This document shows, piece by piece, positions 45,000 through 54,820 of a stretch of DNA of 64,000 bases (its first letter is position 1; the number at the start of each line of letters is the position of its first letter). The position numbers and the translations under genes are program-made. Source of the stretch: an uncultured Chlorobiota bacterium (GTDB lineage: Bacteria > Bacteroidota > Ignavibacteria > UBA10030 > UBA6906); the NCBI GenBank assembly GCA_900696645.1, contig CAADGV010000021.1, forward strand, positions 62,001 through 126,000. The letters run 5' to 3'. Under the pieces are notes generated by a model. That model did not search any database. It saw nothing but the letters and a program-made list of their open reading frames with translations, and was not told the DNA's origin.

Positions 45000-46127
45000 A
45001 TGATTATCGCGTATGATGTTAGTCAGATTCGTTTGCAGCGCGCCGGCATTGGGCGGCTGGCGGCGATGCAGCTTCAGGGGTTGCTTGCTTCTGAGGGAAG
45101 GCACACGTATATCTTGCACGGTTGGTCTCCTGAGTTAGATGTAGAGATGATTCGATCATTCATCCGGCCCAACGTCCGACTCTCCATTGCCCGGCTTCCC
45201 GGAACAGTGAAGCGCGTGTATTGGAACTACCTCCGTATGCCGCCCATTCAAACACTGATCGGGCAATTCGATGTGTTTCACAGTGCCGAGCCGCTTCTTC
45301 CTCCAATCGGAAACAAGAAAGCCATCATTTCGTTTAATGACAGCGCGTACTACAAATTCCCGCAATTCTACAACAAAACGACAGCAAGGAAATGGGATTA
45401 TCTCTACAGACGGGCGCTGCGGCGGGCTGATGCTGTTACCGTCTTGTCAGAGAACACTCGTTCGGATTTGATCGAGATGATGAACTTCCCTCCGGAAAAA
45501 ATTCATGTTGTTCGTCCGCCGACGGACCCCATTTTCTCGGCAGCAGAAAAGCCTGAGGAGGAAGCGCGGGTGCGGCAAAAGTTCTCGCTGCCGGATCGGT
45601 TCATGCTGTTCGTGGGGACGCTGGAGCCGCGTAAGAATATCCCGAGGCTTGTGCAGGCATTCGAGATGTTTCAGGAAACCGGAGATCGTTCGATCTCGCT
45701 CGTGATCGTTGGCAGACGAGGGTGGCTGTATGAAGATATTCTGAAATCGATCAACACTTCGGCGGTATGCAAAAGAATCATCTTGTTGGATTATGTCGCT
45801 GATGCCGACCTTGCGGCCCTTTACCGGATGGCGATGATGTTTGTGTTTCCCTCACTCTATGAAGGACACGGGTATCCGGTTGTTGAAGCGATGGCATCGG
45901 GAACGCCCGTGATAACATCCAACAATTCATCACTGAAAGAAATCGGAGAAGGGGCGGCGATACTTGTTGATGCGGAGAAGATTGACGAACTTGTAGAGGC
46001 TATGCGGCGTCTTTTTGATAGCGAGGATTTGTGCAAGGAACTGTCGACTAAAGGACGCCAACGGGCAACCTTGTTCTCGGTTGACAATGCCGTTAATGCG
46101 ATTCTGAAGTTGTATGATTCTTTCTAA
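45000..46127 (+). CDS. GT4-family glycosyltransferase (mannosyltransferase-like)
   Basis: 375 residues from the ATG at 45000. IIAYDVSQIRLQRAGIGRLA opens the N-terminal domain. FDVFHSAEPLLPP, FMLFVGTLEPRKNIPRLVQA and VFPSLYEGHGYPVVEAMASG (catalytic E-x7-E region) are standard GT4 motifs. Part of the glycan block. Confidence 0.9.
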   Translation: MIIAYDVSQIRLQRAGIGRLAAMQLQGLLASEGRHTYILHGWSPELDVEMIRSFIRPNVRLSIARLPGTVKRVYWNYLRMPPIQTLIGQFDVFHSAEPLLPPIGNKKAIISFNDSAYYKFPQFYNKTTARKWDYLYRRALRRADAVTVLSENTRSDLIEMMNFPPEKIHVVRPPTDPIFSAAEKPEEEARVRQKFSLPDRFMLFVGTLEPRKNIPRLVQAFEMFQETGDRSISLVIVGRRGWLYEDILKSINTSAVCKRIILLDYVADADLAALYRMAMMFVFPSLYEGHGYPVVEAMASGTPVITSNNSSLKEIGEGAAILVDAEKIDELVEAMRRLFDSEDLCKELSTKGRQRATLFSVDNAVNAILKLYDSF

Positions 46128-46168
46128 GAACGTTCGTGAACTGTTTCTGAATAGAGTTAGAATAACTT

Positions 46169-46948
46169 ATGCCAAGCAAGACGTTTACTGAGAAAGCTCT
46201 CGATATATATCATGTTGTGATTCCGCCCAAGATTGACAGGGAGATCAAAAGAGCGCTGTCCAATTCGCAGCCGGACTTCCCCCGCTCTGTATCGCTACCG
46301 AGCGGCTACGGCATGGGAATGACGGAGCGTGTTGTTGAGCTTCTTGTTGCCCGTCTGACCTACCAGCCCGGAATGAAAGTTCTGGATGTCGGTCATGCAA
46401 ACATCATCAACGCGCACGCACGGGTGCTGAAATCTCTCCCGAAACCATTAGATATCACCGGAGTCGACATTGTTGCTGCCGGTGACCACATCCGGTCACT
46501 GTACACAAATTCGGTGGTTGCGAATATTGCCAAAACTGATTTCTATGATGGGACATTCGATCTTATCTGGTGTATCTCGGCGCTTGAACACTTCGGAATG
46601 GACAATTCCATCTATACCCATGACTTCGAACTGGATCAGAATATGGACAGGGCCGCTTTGACGGAAATGATGCGAATTCTGCGTGTAGGGGGTACAGTCT
46701 ACATAAGTGTGCCATTCGGGAAGTTTGAGGATCACGGTTGGTTGCGGAACTACGACGCTGACCGTTGGCGGACACTCCTTTCGGTTCCCGGATCCCGCGC
46801 CCACGTTGACGAATTGTACTTCAGATTTACCGATGAAGGAGGATGGCAAACCGCCACACCTGGTGAATTAATCAACACCGGATACTCAGACCATCAAAAT
46901 TCCGGTGCTTCCGGCCTTGCAGTTGCGTTGATTCGGAAATTGAAATAA
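46169..46948 (+). CDS. Methyltransferase-fold protein with unusual SAM motif
   Basis: 259 residues. The class I methyltransferase layout is visible: KVLDVGHANI for motif I, DITGVDIVAAG, FDLIWCISALEHFGMD, and MMRILRVGGTVYISVPFG. Motif I has His-Ala-Asn where GxGxG is expected, so SAM binding may be altered. Several nucleotide-sugar and glycan-cluster methyltransferases show similar departures. It may modify the cluster's glycan. Confidence 0.75.
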   Translation: MPSKTFTEKALDIYHVVIPPKIDREIKRALSNSQPDFPRSVSLPSGYGMGMTERVVELLVARLTYQPGMKVLDVGHANIINAHARVLKSLPKPLDITGVDIVAAGDHIRSLYTNSVVANIAKTDFYDGTFDLIWCISALEHFGMDNSIYTHDFELDQNMDRAALTEMMRILRVGGTVYISVPFGKFEDHGWLRNYDADRWRTLLSVPGSRAHVDELYFRFTDEGGWQTATPGELINTGYSDHQNSGASGLAVALIRKLK

Positions 46949-47029
46949 CGTCCCACCCATCATATTTTGATGGCGCGATCCGTCGGCTATTGACAGACGT
47001 CAACCCATGGTCAGGACAGTAGAAATTTC

Positions 47030-47061
47030 TTGACAATGGCCTTCGCTTTTCCATACCTTTG
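47030..47061 (+). promoter_or_regulatory. Putative promoter of the LamG genes
   Basis: TTGACA at 47030-47035 and TACCTTTG at 47054-47061, 18 bp apart. The downstream element matches the Bacteroidetes -7 consensus TAnnTTTG. It lies in a 291-bp gap where no other feature is seen and would start a leader of about 170 nt. Confidence 0.45.
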
Positions 47062-47239
47062 TATGTCTTCCCATTCATATCTCCCCAAGCATCCCCTAAC
47101 GTGGGAGGCCAAAGTGGATACAAGATGCCGTTCTTACCTAATAACTCCGTTGTCTTCTCACTCGTTCTTGCGGACAATCCATCCATCGATGATGAGTTTG
47201 TATGCGAGGTATTTCATGTAACGCTCGAAGGAGGAACCT

Positions 47240-48313
47240 ATGAAACATGAAGTCGTTTTTTGCCTTTGTGCCATTCTGCTCTTCTCCATCTCTTGTAACG
47301 ATTCTGGTGTGTCGACCGACGGCCCTGCTGGGAGCCAACCTGTAGGGAGTATGCTCTTGAGGTTTGCTGCCGCACCTCCGGGAATTATAACCGTAACTGC
47401 CAAACTCTCGCGTCCCAGTTATCCTGATCGTATTCTAAACCTTGCCCTTTCGGACTCAACTGCCTCGGGCTCATTTGATGACGTTCCTGTTGGACGATGG
47501 CATCTTGCCATCGACGCAAAGGATACAACAGGTACGGTGCGTTACTCCGGCGAAACCGACGTCGATGTGCATCCGGGAGCGACATCCAATGTATCACTCC
47601 AATTACTGCCGACTACGGGTCGGATTGTAATTGTTGTTTCTTGGGGGACACCCAGTCATGATCCGTCACTTCTGTTGTACTATCCGTTCAATGGCAATGC
47701 AAATGATGAAAGCGGACACAACCATCATGGAACTGTAAACGCGGTTACGTTGGTTGCCGACCGATTCGGGAACCCCAATAGGGCCTTCTTGTTTAACGGG
47801 TTCTCATCATACGTCAATGCGGGAACCGACACTGCGCTCAATCCGCGAAACGCATTGACCATCTCTGTTTGGATCAAATACAATGGTGGTTTCAACTATA
47901 GGCACATTTTTACAAAGTGGGATATTGTTGACGGAGTGAATGAACGAACCTATGCAGTGGGCATTCACCCGACAAACAGGCTCCGTTTCACCATCTCCCG
48001 GGATGGTACCGACGCCAGTGCTGTCTCAGTTCTTGATAGCAGCGTACTTTCGGTGACTGGTAACTGGATACATGTCGCGGCCACCTGGAATGGCGGAACG
48101 ATGCGTCTCTACAAGAACGGCATTGAGGTCGGGTCAGGGTTCATAAATGGTATGGCACGCTCGCCGAATACCAGAACAGCAGTCGGTGGAATTCTGGGTA
48201 GAAATGGTGATCCGCCGCTTTATATGTTCAACGGGGCAATCGACGATATACGGTTGTACAGTCGAGCGCTCACGCAACAGGAGGTACAAGACCTTTGTTC
48301 AGCAGGTAATTGA
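47240..48313 (+). CDS. LamG-domain surface lipoprotein
   Basis: 357 residues. The lipobox FSISC near residue 19 predicts a lipoprotein. Residues about 30-135 form a small beta domain. A LamG/concanavalin-like domain runs from about 145 (LLLYYPFNGNANDESGHNHH) to the end (FNGAIDDIRLYSRALTQQEV). GGAGG lies before the start. It is probably a surface-exposed glycan- or protein-binding module, in operon with the next gene. Confidence 0.82.
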   Translation: MKHEVVFCLCAILLFSISCNDSGVSTDGPAGSQPVGSMLLRFAAAPPGIITVTAKLSRPSYPDRILNLALSDSTASGSFDDVPVGRWHLAIDAKDTTGTVRYSGETDVDVHPGATSNVSLQLLPTTGRIVIVVSWGTPSHDPSLLLYYPFNGNANDESGHNHHGTVNAVTLVADRFGNPNRAFLFNGFSSYVNAGTDTALNPRNALTISVWIKYNGGFNYRHIFTKWDIVDGVNERTYAVGIHPTNRLRFTISRDGTDASAVSVLDSSVLSVTGNWIHVAATWNGGTMRLYKNGIEVGSGFINGMARSPNTRTAVGGILGRNGDPPLYMFNGAIDDIRLYSRALTQQEVQDLCSAGN

Positions 48314-48356
48314 CATCCCTCTGGGGTGTTAGAAGTAATCTCTTCTTGGAGGCTCT

Positions 48357-50933
48357 ATGAAAACAATTCTCATTGTTCTTTCCTTCTTTCTTATACTCCA
48401 ATCAACGGGCAACGCCCAGACGCCTGCGCCATTCACTGCGGATGAATACACAGTAGCGTTGTGGCATTTTGATGAAACGAGCGGTACGTTGGTGCGCGAT
48501 GCGTCGGCATTCGGGAATCATGGATATGCCAACGGAACCACAATTACAGACGGGCGCTTTGGGGCTGCGCGCTCATTTAACGGAATGTCAGATTACATCC
48601 ATGTGTACAATCCCTCAAACGGTTCGCTGGGATTTGGAACGAATCGAAGTTTCACGGTTGATGTTTGGTTCAAGACGACAACGCAACTTGGTTGGCTCCT
48701 AAGGAAGGGGCTTGCGCCAACGGCGGGCTATGGTCTTGTGATCAAAGATGGCTACCTTCAAGGTGAACTCGGGAACAGGGAAGACAGTCATTTTCCGGAT
48801 ACGCTTGTCAAAATCCGAAGTCAGCAACTTGTGAACGACGGTCAATGGCATCTCGCGACGCTGGAACGTGATCATCGAGCGGGAGAAATCAGATTGTATG
48901 TCGACGGGGTGCTGGCGACAGCGCCCATTAACGATCCGATAATATTCCCGTTATCAAGTGACCGGCCATTGACATTCGGCAAGTGGGAAAACAACGCTTA
49001 TCCGCAGTACTTCAATGGGGCGATTGACGAAGCACGTGTTTCGAACGTCGCCCGCCACTCGCTGCCTGTTGTGAGCGATAGTGTTGCCATCTGGCACTTT
49101 GACGAAGCCGCTGGCTCGCTTGTGGCGGATTCGTCCCCCTACGCAAATGACGGTACGGCATACGGAACCACCATTGTCCCGGGCGTGAGCGGCAATGCGC
49201 GTTCATTCAGCGGGTCTTATAACCATGTGTTTGTCCAGAATCCGATCGGAATGAACTTCGATACGTCGCAGAGCTTTACGATAGAAGCGTGGTTTAAGAC
49301 GGCACAGACAGATACAGGAGAGATCATTCGCAGAGGGTTGGCCCCGCTTCCCGGATTTGCGTTGCGCATTCTGAATGGAAAAGTGCAAGGAATTATAGGC
49401 AATCGCGATGCTATTCCTTTTCCCGATACATTGCTGCGCATAACAAGCACGCAATCGTACAACGATAATCAATGGCATAAGGCGGCCCTGATTCGCGATC
49501 GCACACTCGGAAAACTCTTCTTGTACGTCGACGGGCTACAGGCAACACCTCCGTTGAACGACCCGGTGACATTCTCCTTGTCCAATGCCCGCCCGCTCAC
49601 GATGGGTTGTTGGGAGAACTTCGTCCAGCCGACATTCTTCCGCGGTGTGATTGATGAAGTGAAGATCATGAAAGGCGCGATGCATCCTTCCAACCCGCTT
49701 GTTCCGACTATTGAGGTATCACACGCGTCCATAGATTTCGGTCGAATTCCCCTTGGCTCTCATTTAACCGTTAATCTGATTGTGCGAAATACCGGCTTGC
49801 ATGATACCCTGCATTTCGGAACGGCGACCAACAACAGCGTGTTTGATGCTACTATTCCCGTAACGTTTCCGGTACCGCCCGGTACTTCACGCATTGTTCC
49901 GGTAACCTACACTCCCGTTGCAGCACAGATAGACACCGGCACACTGACAATCACCAGCAATGACCCGAACAAGCCGATTCTTCATATCTTCCTGAGGGGT
50001 CAGGCGTTTGCTTCGGGTGACGCGCCGGTGATCATGACAATACGAGATGTTCCCGCAGATCAAGGGAAGCAGGTGCGGATTGTCTGGTACCGCAGCATCC
50101 ATGATCGAAGCGGAGATTCCATCCAAGTCGTTGAGTACGGAATCTGGAGAAGGGTCGCGGAGAACCCGGGCCTTTGGGATTTCGTCGCGCCGATTCCGGC
50201 GGTCCGGTTTGAGCAATACTCGTTTGTTGCCCCGACGCTGTACGACTCAACGCGCTTTTTCGGCATGCACTGGTCGGTATTCCGTGTATCGGCCCATACA
50301 GCCAATAATGTTCAGGTCTTTTTCTCTGAAGCAGACAGCGGCTATTCGGTGGATAACATGGCACCTACTCCGCCTGCGAATCCCCTTGCCGCTGTTAGTT
50401 CCGGGCAGGTCACCCTCGGATGGGATCACTCTCCCGATCTCGATGTAATGGGATACCGGGTCTATCGTTCCACAATTGCCAACTTCCTGCCATCGGAATC
50501 GAACCGGATTGGCACAGCAGCAACGAACGCGTTTGTTGATCTGAATATTTCCGGCAGCAATCGTTGGTATTATCGCATAGCCGCGTTTGATTTTTCAGGT
50601 AATGAAAGCGTATCTTCTAATGAACTCCCGGTCGTTCTTACTGATGCGGGTTCCGGGCAGGGGCTTCCAACAGAGTTTGTTTTGTATCAGAATTACCCGA
50701 ATCCGTTCAATCCCTCCACGACAATCCGGTATGACGTGGCTGAGCCGACACTTGTAAGGATTGTTGTGTACGATATGGTCGGTCGGGAAGTGGCCGTACT
50801 TGTCAATGAGGAGCAACCTGGGGGACGTCATCAGATATTGTGGAATGCTCAGAACATTGCGTCAGGCATGTACGTGTATCGAATGCAGGCCGGGGGATTT
50901 GTTAAGAACATGAAACTCATCTTTCTCAAGTAA
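48357..50933 (+). CDS. Large secreted protein: two LamG domains, Ig-like and FN3-like domains, T9SS C-terminal signal
   Basis: 858 residues with a signal peptide (to about 21). LamG 1 runs about 30-230 (VALWHFDETSGTLVRDAS ... NGAIDEARVSN) and LamG 2 about 235-440 (the same opening, VAIWHFDEAAGSLVADSS). An Ig-like ASPM/Hydin-type domain is at about 455-550 (SHASIDFGRIPLGSHLTVNL). An FN3-like region follows (GQVTLGWDHSPDLDVMGYRV). The last about 80 residues are a type IX secretion sorting domain (NYPNPFNPSTTIRY, GMYVYRMQAGGFVKNMKLIF). The protein is therefore likely secreted or attached to the surface by T9SS. Strong GGAGG ribosome site. Confidence 0.9.
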   Translation: MKTILIVLSFFLILQSTGNAQTPAPFTADEYTVALWHFDETSGTLVRDASAFGNHGYANGTTITDGRFGAARSFNGMSDYIHVYNPSNGSLGFGTNRSFTVDVWFKTTTQLGWLLRKGLAPTAGYGLVIKDGYLQGELGNREDSHFPDTLVKIRSQQLVNDGQWHLATLERDHRAGEIRLYVDGVLATAPINDPIIFPLSSDRPLTFGKWENNAYPQYFNGAIDEARVSNVARHSLPVVSDSVAIWHFDEAAGSLVADSSPYANDGTAYGTTIVPGVSGNARSFSGSYNHVFVQNPIGMNFDTSQSFTIEAWFKTAQTDTGEIIRRGLAPLPGFALRILNGKVQGIIGNRDAIPFPDTLLRITSTQSYNDNQWHKAALIRDRTLGKLFLYVDGLQATPPLNDPVTFSLSNARPLTMGCWENFVQPTFFRGVIDEVKIMKGAMHPSNPLVPTIEVSHASIDFGRIPLGSHLTVNLIVRNTGLHDTLHFGTATNNSVFDATIPVTFPVPPGTSRIVPVTYTPVAAQIDTGTLTITSNDPNKPILHIFLRGQAFASGDAPVIMTIRDVPADQGKQVRIVWYRSIHDRSGDSIQVVEYGIWRRVAENPGLWDFVAPIPAVRFEQYSFVAPTLYDSTRFFGMHWSVFRVSAHTANNVQVFFSEADSGYSVDNMAPTPPANPLAAVSSGQVTLGWDHSPDLDVMGYRVYRSTIANFLPSESNRIGTAATNAFVDLNISGSNRWYYRIAAFDFSGNESVSSNELPVVLTDAGSGQGLPTEFVLYQNYPNPFNPSTTIRYDVAEPTLVRIVVYDMVGREVAVLVNEEQPGGRHQILWNAQNIASGMYVYRMQAGGFVKNMKLIFLK

Positions 50934-50942
50934 CATCACTGC

Positions 50943-52091
50943 ATGTCCGCCACGAAACGAGTCCTTGTCTATTCCGAATACTGGTCCACTCGTGGCGGCG
51001 GCGAGAAGTACTTGCTGAGTATCGTTGAGACGTTGCTCCGCGCCAACTACGACGTCACCATCATTGCACAAACGGCATCCTTCGACAGGGATGCCGTTTC
51101 GCGTTTTTTTCAGGTCGACATTCGAACGGCACACGTGCAGCTTGTTGATGGTGACTTGACGACGCTTCGCCTGCAAGCGCAAGAATTGTCGCGGGAATTC
51201 GACATCTGCTTCTACATCACAAACTACCGCTACCTCGACTCTCGTGCCCGCCAGACGTTTGTTGTTCTCCAAATTCCTTACGGACCCGTCTCCGTTGTTA
51301 CCCTGCTGGCAAAGGTGTTGAAGGGAGATTTCAAAGAAGCTGCAAAGGATTATTTCCGCCGCGATCTGTTGAATCGCCTGCACGAAACGCAGGCGGTTCT
51401 CGTCTATTCAAAGTTTGTCAGCGATTCGCTCGACATCATTCACGACATTCCTTCCACGATCCTTGAGCCTGCGATTGATGATTTTTTGGTTGAGGGAACG
51501 CCGAAGGAACGTGTCATCCTCAGCGTCGGAAGGTTTTTTCGCGGTTTGTACAACGACAAGCGGTACGATGTTCTGATTGAAGCGTTCAAACAACTGTACA
51601 AACAATTACCGAACACAACCTGGCAGTACAGACTTGTCGGCAGTTGCGGAAACGATACAGAGTCGCAGAGATACCTTGATGAGTTGCGTGTTGCGGCAGA
51701 TGGACTTCCCATCTACTTTCACGTCAATACTCCATACGAAGATCTGAAACGACATTACAATGAGGCAACGATCTTCTGGCATGCAGCTGGATTCGGCGTT
51801 GATGAGATCAAGCATCCCGAGCGGGCGGAACATTTCGGCATGTCCACCATCGAGGCGATGTCTGCGCAATGCGTTCCCGTCGTCGTCAACCGCGGCGGAC
51901 AAAAAGAAATTGTTTCGCACGGCAAATCTGGCTATCTTTGGAGCAGTGTGGAAGAACTTGTGGAGCACACTCTCAAACTTATCGCCGACCAGCAGCTTCT
52001 CTCCTCCATGCAAGCCCATGCGAGAGAACGATTTAGAGACTTCGGAAGAAACCAGTTTGCCCGGAAACTTCTTGCCATTCTGGAACCGTAG
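50943..52091 (+). CDS. GT4-family glycosyltransferase (ALG11-like)
   Basis: 382 residues. The opening VLVYSEYWSTRGGGEKYLLS, then ILSVGRFFRGLYNDKRYDVL, and FWHAAGFGVDEIKHPERAEH followed by FGMSTIEAMSAQCVPVV resemble the ALG11-type mannosyltransferase branch of GT4. It lies directly after the T9SS protein with a 9-bp gap, so its product may act on a glycan that includes that surface protein, but this is inference. Confidence 0.87.
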   Translation: MSATKRVLVYSEYWSTRGGGEKYLLSIVETLLRANYDVTIIAQTASFDRDAVSRFFQVDIRTAHVQLVDGDLTTLRLQAQELSREFDICFYITNYRYLDSRARQTFVVLQIPYGPVSVVTLLAKVLKGDFKEAAKDYFRRDLLNRLHETQAVLVYSKFVSDSLDIIHDIPSTILEPAIDDFLVEGTPKERVILSVGRFFRGLYNDKRYDVLIEAFKQLYKQLPNTTWQYRLVGSCGNDTESQRYLDELRVAADGLPIYFHVNTPYEDLKRHYNEATIFWHAAGFGVDEIKHPERAEHFGMSTIEAMSAQCVPVVVNRGGQKEIVSHGKSGYLWSSVEELVEHTLKLIADQQLLSSMQAHARERFRDFGRNQFARKLLAILEP

Positions 52092-52164
52092 CCTCGGACT
52101 TGAGAATCTGCTTTGCGTTCTCCGCTCTCAATAGTAAACGTACTAAACTGAATGCAAGGATAGC

Positions 52165-54702
52165 ATGGCAAAGGCAAAGAAGTCCTCGCCCCTTCGCGAA
52201 CAACCGCAGCGCTCGATCTTCTCATCTCTCTCACCTATAAAACAGGATCTCCTCTGTGTTGCGTTTCTGTATATTATCACTCTCGTTCTGTTCAGAGGGA
52301 TAGTGTTTGACGATGGCGCGTTTTCAACGGGCGGCGATACCGCAAATGCCCTTACGTACGAAAAGGTCGGAAATACGATTGCGGAAACTGAAAACGTTGA
52401 CCCGCTTTGGATGCCGCATTTTTTCAGCGGTATGCCGACATTCGGCAACGTGCATTACCTGCCTCACGACGTCAGCTACGCCCAGAAAATCGTTGTTGAG
52501 ATTCTCGACCTTCTGTACTTGAACAGGAAGTGGAGTTGGTTTGCCGTGTACTACTTCTTCTGCGGCGTGTTTACGTTCATGTTGCTGCGTGTCTGGAAAC
52601 TTTCCCGTGTTGCAGCGTTACTCGGAGCGATTGTATTCATGCTCAGTCCCTACGGAATAGGACTTGCGGCTGAAGGCCACGGCTCAAAACTGATGGCGTT
52701 AAGCTATCTTCCGCTCGTGTTTCTGTTAACGCATCAAGTGTTTGAGCGGCGCGATCTGCTCAGTTTCGGTTTACTGTGCGTAGGAATCGGCACATTATTG
52801 CTTACCAATCACTTGCAGATTGTTTATTACGTTCTAATGGTGTTGGGTTTCTATCTTCTCTATCACATCATCAGGGATTTCAAGGAGAGCAAGCCGTTGA
52901 TTCCGAAGAAGACGGCACTCTTTGCCGGCGCGCTCGTTGTCGGGTTGTGCATATCGTCGTATATCTATCTTTCGGTGTATGAGTACGCGCAGTATTCGAT
53001 TCGCGGCGGCGGAACAAAGGGCGTCACCGGAGGTCTCACATGGGATTACGCTACCAACTGGTCGTTCAATCCGGCTGAATTGCTGACTCTTCTTGTTCCT
53101 TCGTTCTTCGGCTTTTCCAGCACGTATGTGTACAACTGGCAGGGACAGCAAATGGGTTTGCCGCTGTACTGGGGAACCATGCCGTTCAATACTTCAACGG
53201 TGTACGTGGGCATCGTTCCTATTCTTCTTGCTGTTGTCGCGTTAGCCTACAAGCGGAACATGAAGACACTGTTCTTCGGCATTCTCACAGTGCTTGTTCT
53301 GTTGATGTCGTTCGGCAAACATTTCGGGATTTTCTATGAGTTGCTGTTCAACACGCTGCCGTTCTTCAACAAGTTCCGTGCGCCCGCAATGATTTTGCAT
53401 CTCATCGCGTTCACGTTTGCCGTGCTCGGCGCGTTCGGCTTCCACTATTTGTTGGAGGAGCTTTCAAAAGACTTCAACAGGGAGAAGTTCAAAAAAGGGT
53501 TGTACTACACGCTCGGCGTTATCGGCGTTGTGTTTCTTGCCGGACTTACCATGAAAGCCTCATTTTTTGAAATGTTCGGTTTCACGTTCACACGGGAGGG
53601 CGAGAACTACGGTGCGCAGACTGCCCAGATAATCGGCGAGTTCAAGAGGATTCGATTTGAATTGCTGTGGAACGATTATATCAAGTTTATGCTGCTTGCC
53701 GGAGCCGCAATCGGGAGCATCATCCTCTACATCAACAAAACAATCAGAGAAGGATCGTTTGCGGCATTGATCATCGGTATTTTGTTGGTCGATCTGTTTA
53801 TCATTGATGCGAAGTTTATTGACCCGCAACCGCAAGCAAATCTCGAAGGCAGTTTTCAGCCGAGCCAGACGGTTATCTTTCTCTCTCAAGAAAAAGAGAG
53901 ATTAACACGGCAGAACGAGTGGTTCAGGGTCTTCCCATTGGGCGAACTGTATCAGGAAACGTCATACCAATATCACGGCTTGCACTCCGTCGGCGGCTAC
54001 AGTCCGGCAAAGCTGAAGATTTATCAGACAGTGGTTGATTCGTGTCTGTACAGCGGGTGGGATCCGAGCTTTCCCGTTAATATGAATGTGGTGAACATGT
54101 TGAGCGCCCGATATCTTGTCGCAAAGGGCCAGTTGCCGGAGGGATTTACTCTTGCACACACCGATGCCGGGCGCGGGGTGTTGACTTATGAGAATCGTGA
54201 TGCGTTGCCCCGTGCGTTTTTCGTGAAGAACGCTGTCCTCGCAAACAATGACAGCGAAGTCTTTGGGATGCTGAATTCGCGAGAATTCAATCCCGCGTCG
54301 ACAGCCATTCTTCAAACACCTCTCAACCGGGATATTTATCCGCCTGACAGTTCAGCAAGTGTTCAGATTGTCGATTTCAAGTCGCGTAACATTGTTCTGA
54401 AGACGAAGAATGCCTCTCAATCATTGATGGTGCTGAGTGAGATTTATTATCCTGCCGGATGGAATGCATATATCGACGGCGATCAAACCGAAATCCATCG
54501 AACTAACTCAATACTCCGCTCCGTGGTCGTGCCGGCCGGGGAGCACGAGGTGGTGTTCAAGTTTGAGCCGACGATGTATCAGGTTGGCTGGACGCTTTCG
54601 AATGCAGCATGGGGTGTTGCAGTTCTTTGCGTTGTTTTCGGATTGTGGAGAAATCCCGCCATTCGTGCACGTTTCGGCAAAAGGGGCGCGGAGCAGCCAT
54701 GA
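52165..54702 (+). CDS. YfhO-family polytopic membrane protein, copy 2
   Basis: 845 residues, paralogous to 38123..40444. It shares the multi-helix core (FSTGGDTANALTYEKVGN, DPLWMPHFFSGMPTFGN). The periplasmic C-terminal domain matches copy 1 closely (LMVLSEIYYPAGWNAYIDG and GEHEVVFKFEP against LVLSEIFYPGWRAYVDG). It closes the glycan block. Confidence 0.87.
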   Translation: MAKAKKSSPLREQPQRSIFSSLSPIKQDLLCVAFLYIITLVLFRGIVFDDGAFSTGGDTANALTYEKVGNTIAETENVDPLWMPHFFSGMPTFGNVHYLPHDVSYAQKIVVEILDLLYLNRKWSWFAVYYFFCGVFTFMLLRVWKLSRVAALLGAIVFMLSPYGIGLAAEGHGSKLMALSYLPLVFLLTHQVFERRDLLSFGLLCVGIGTLLLTNHLQIVYYVLMVLGFYLLYHIIRDFKESKPLIPKKTALFAGALVVGLCISSYIYLSVYEYAQYSIRGGGTKGVTGGLTWDYATNWSFNPAELLTLLVPSFFGFSSTYVYNWQGQQMGLPLYWGTMPFNTSTVYVGIVPILLAVVALAYKRNMKTLFFGILTVLVLLMSFGKHFGIFYELLFNTLPFFNKFRAPAMILHLIAFTFAVLGAFGFHYLLEELSKDFNREKFKKGLYYTLGVIGVVFLAGLTMKASFFEMFGFTFTREGENYGAQTAQIIGEFKRIRFELLWNDYIKFMLLAGAAIGSIILYINKTIREGSFAALIIGILLVDLFIIDAKFIDPQPQANLEGSFQPSQTVIFLSQEKERLTRQNEWFRVFPLGELYQETSYQYHGLHSVGGYSPAKLKIYQTVVDSCLYSGWDPSFPVNMNVVNMLSARYLVAKGQLPEGFTLAHTDAGRGVLTYENRDALPRAFFVKNAVLANNDSEVFGMLNSREFNPASTAILQTPLNRDIYPPDSSASVQIVDFKSRNIVLKTKNASQSLMVLSEIYYPAGWNAYIDGDQTEIHRTNSILRSVVVPAGEHEVVFKFEPTMYQVGWTLSNAAWGVAVLCVVFGLWRNPAIRARFGKRGAEQP

Positions 54703-54710
54703 GCACAAAG

Positions 54711-54739
54711 TTGATTCTATGCTCCCGCTTCTCTATATT
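54711..54739 (+). promoter_or_regulatory. Putative promoter of the BMC shell genes
   Basis: TTGATT (54711-54716) and TATATT (54734-54739) separated by exactly 17 bp, a good sigma-70-type match. It lies just after the YfhO stop, so the shell genes can be transcribed apart from the glycan block. Confidence 0.5.
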
Positions 54740-54764
54740 GAATTTGCTTCGCATTGGCCTTTTC

Positions 54765-54783
54765 TCCGAAGAACTTCTTCGGA
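54765..54783 (+). promoter_or_regulatory. Leader hairpin upstream of the first BMC gene
   Basis: A perfect 8-bp stem TCCGAAGA / TCTTCGGA with a 3-nt loop, 38 bp before the ATG. It could end the upstream transcript or act in the 5' leader. Confidence 0.5.
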
Positions 54784-54820
54784 AACATGATTTTCCATCA
54801 CCACAAGGAGAGAATCACAC

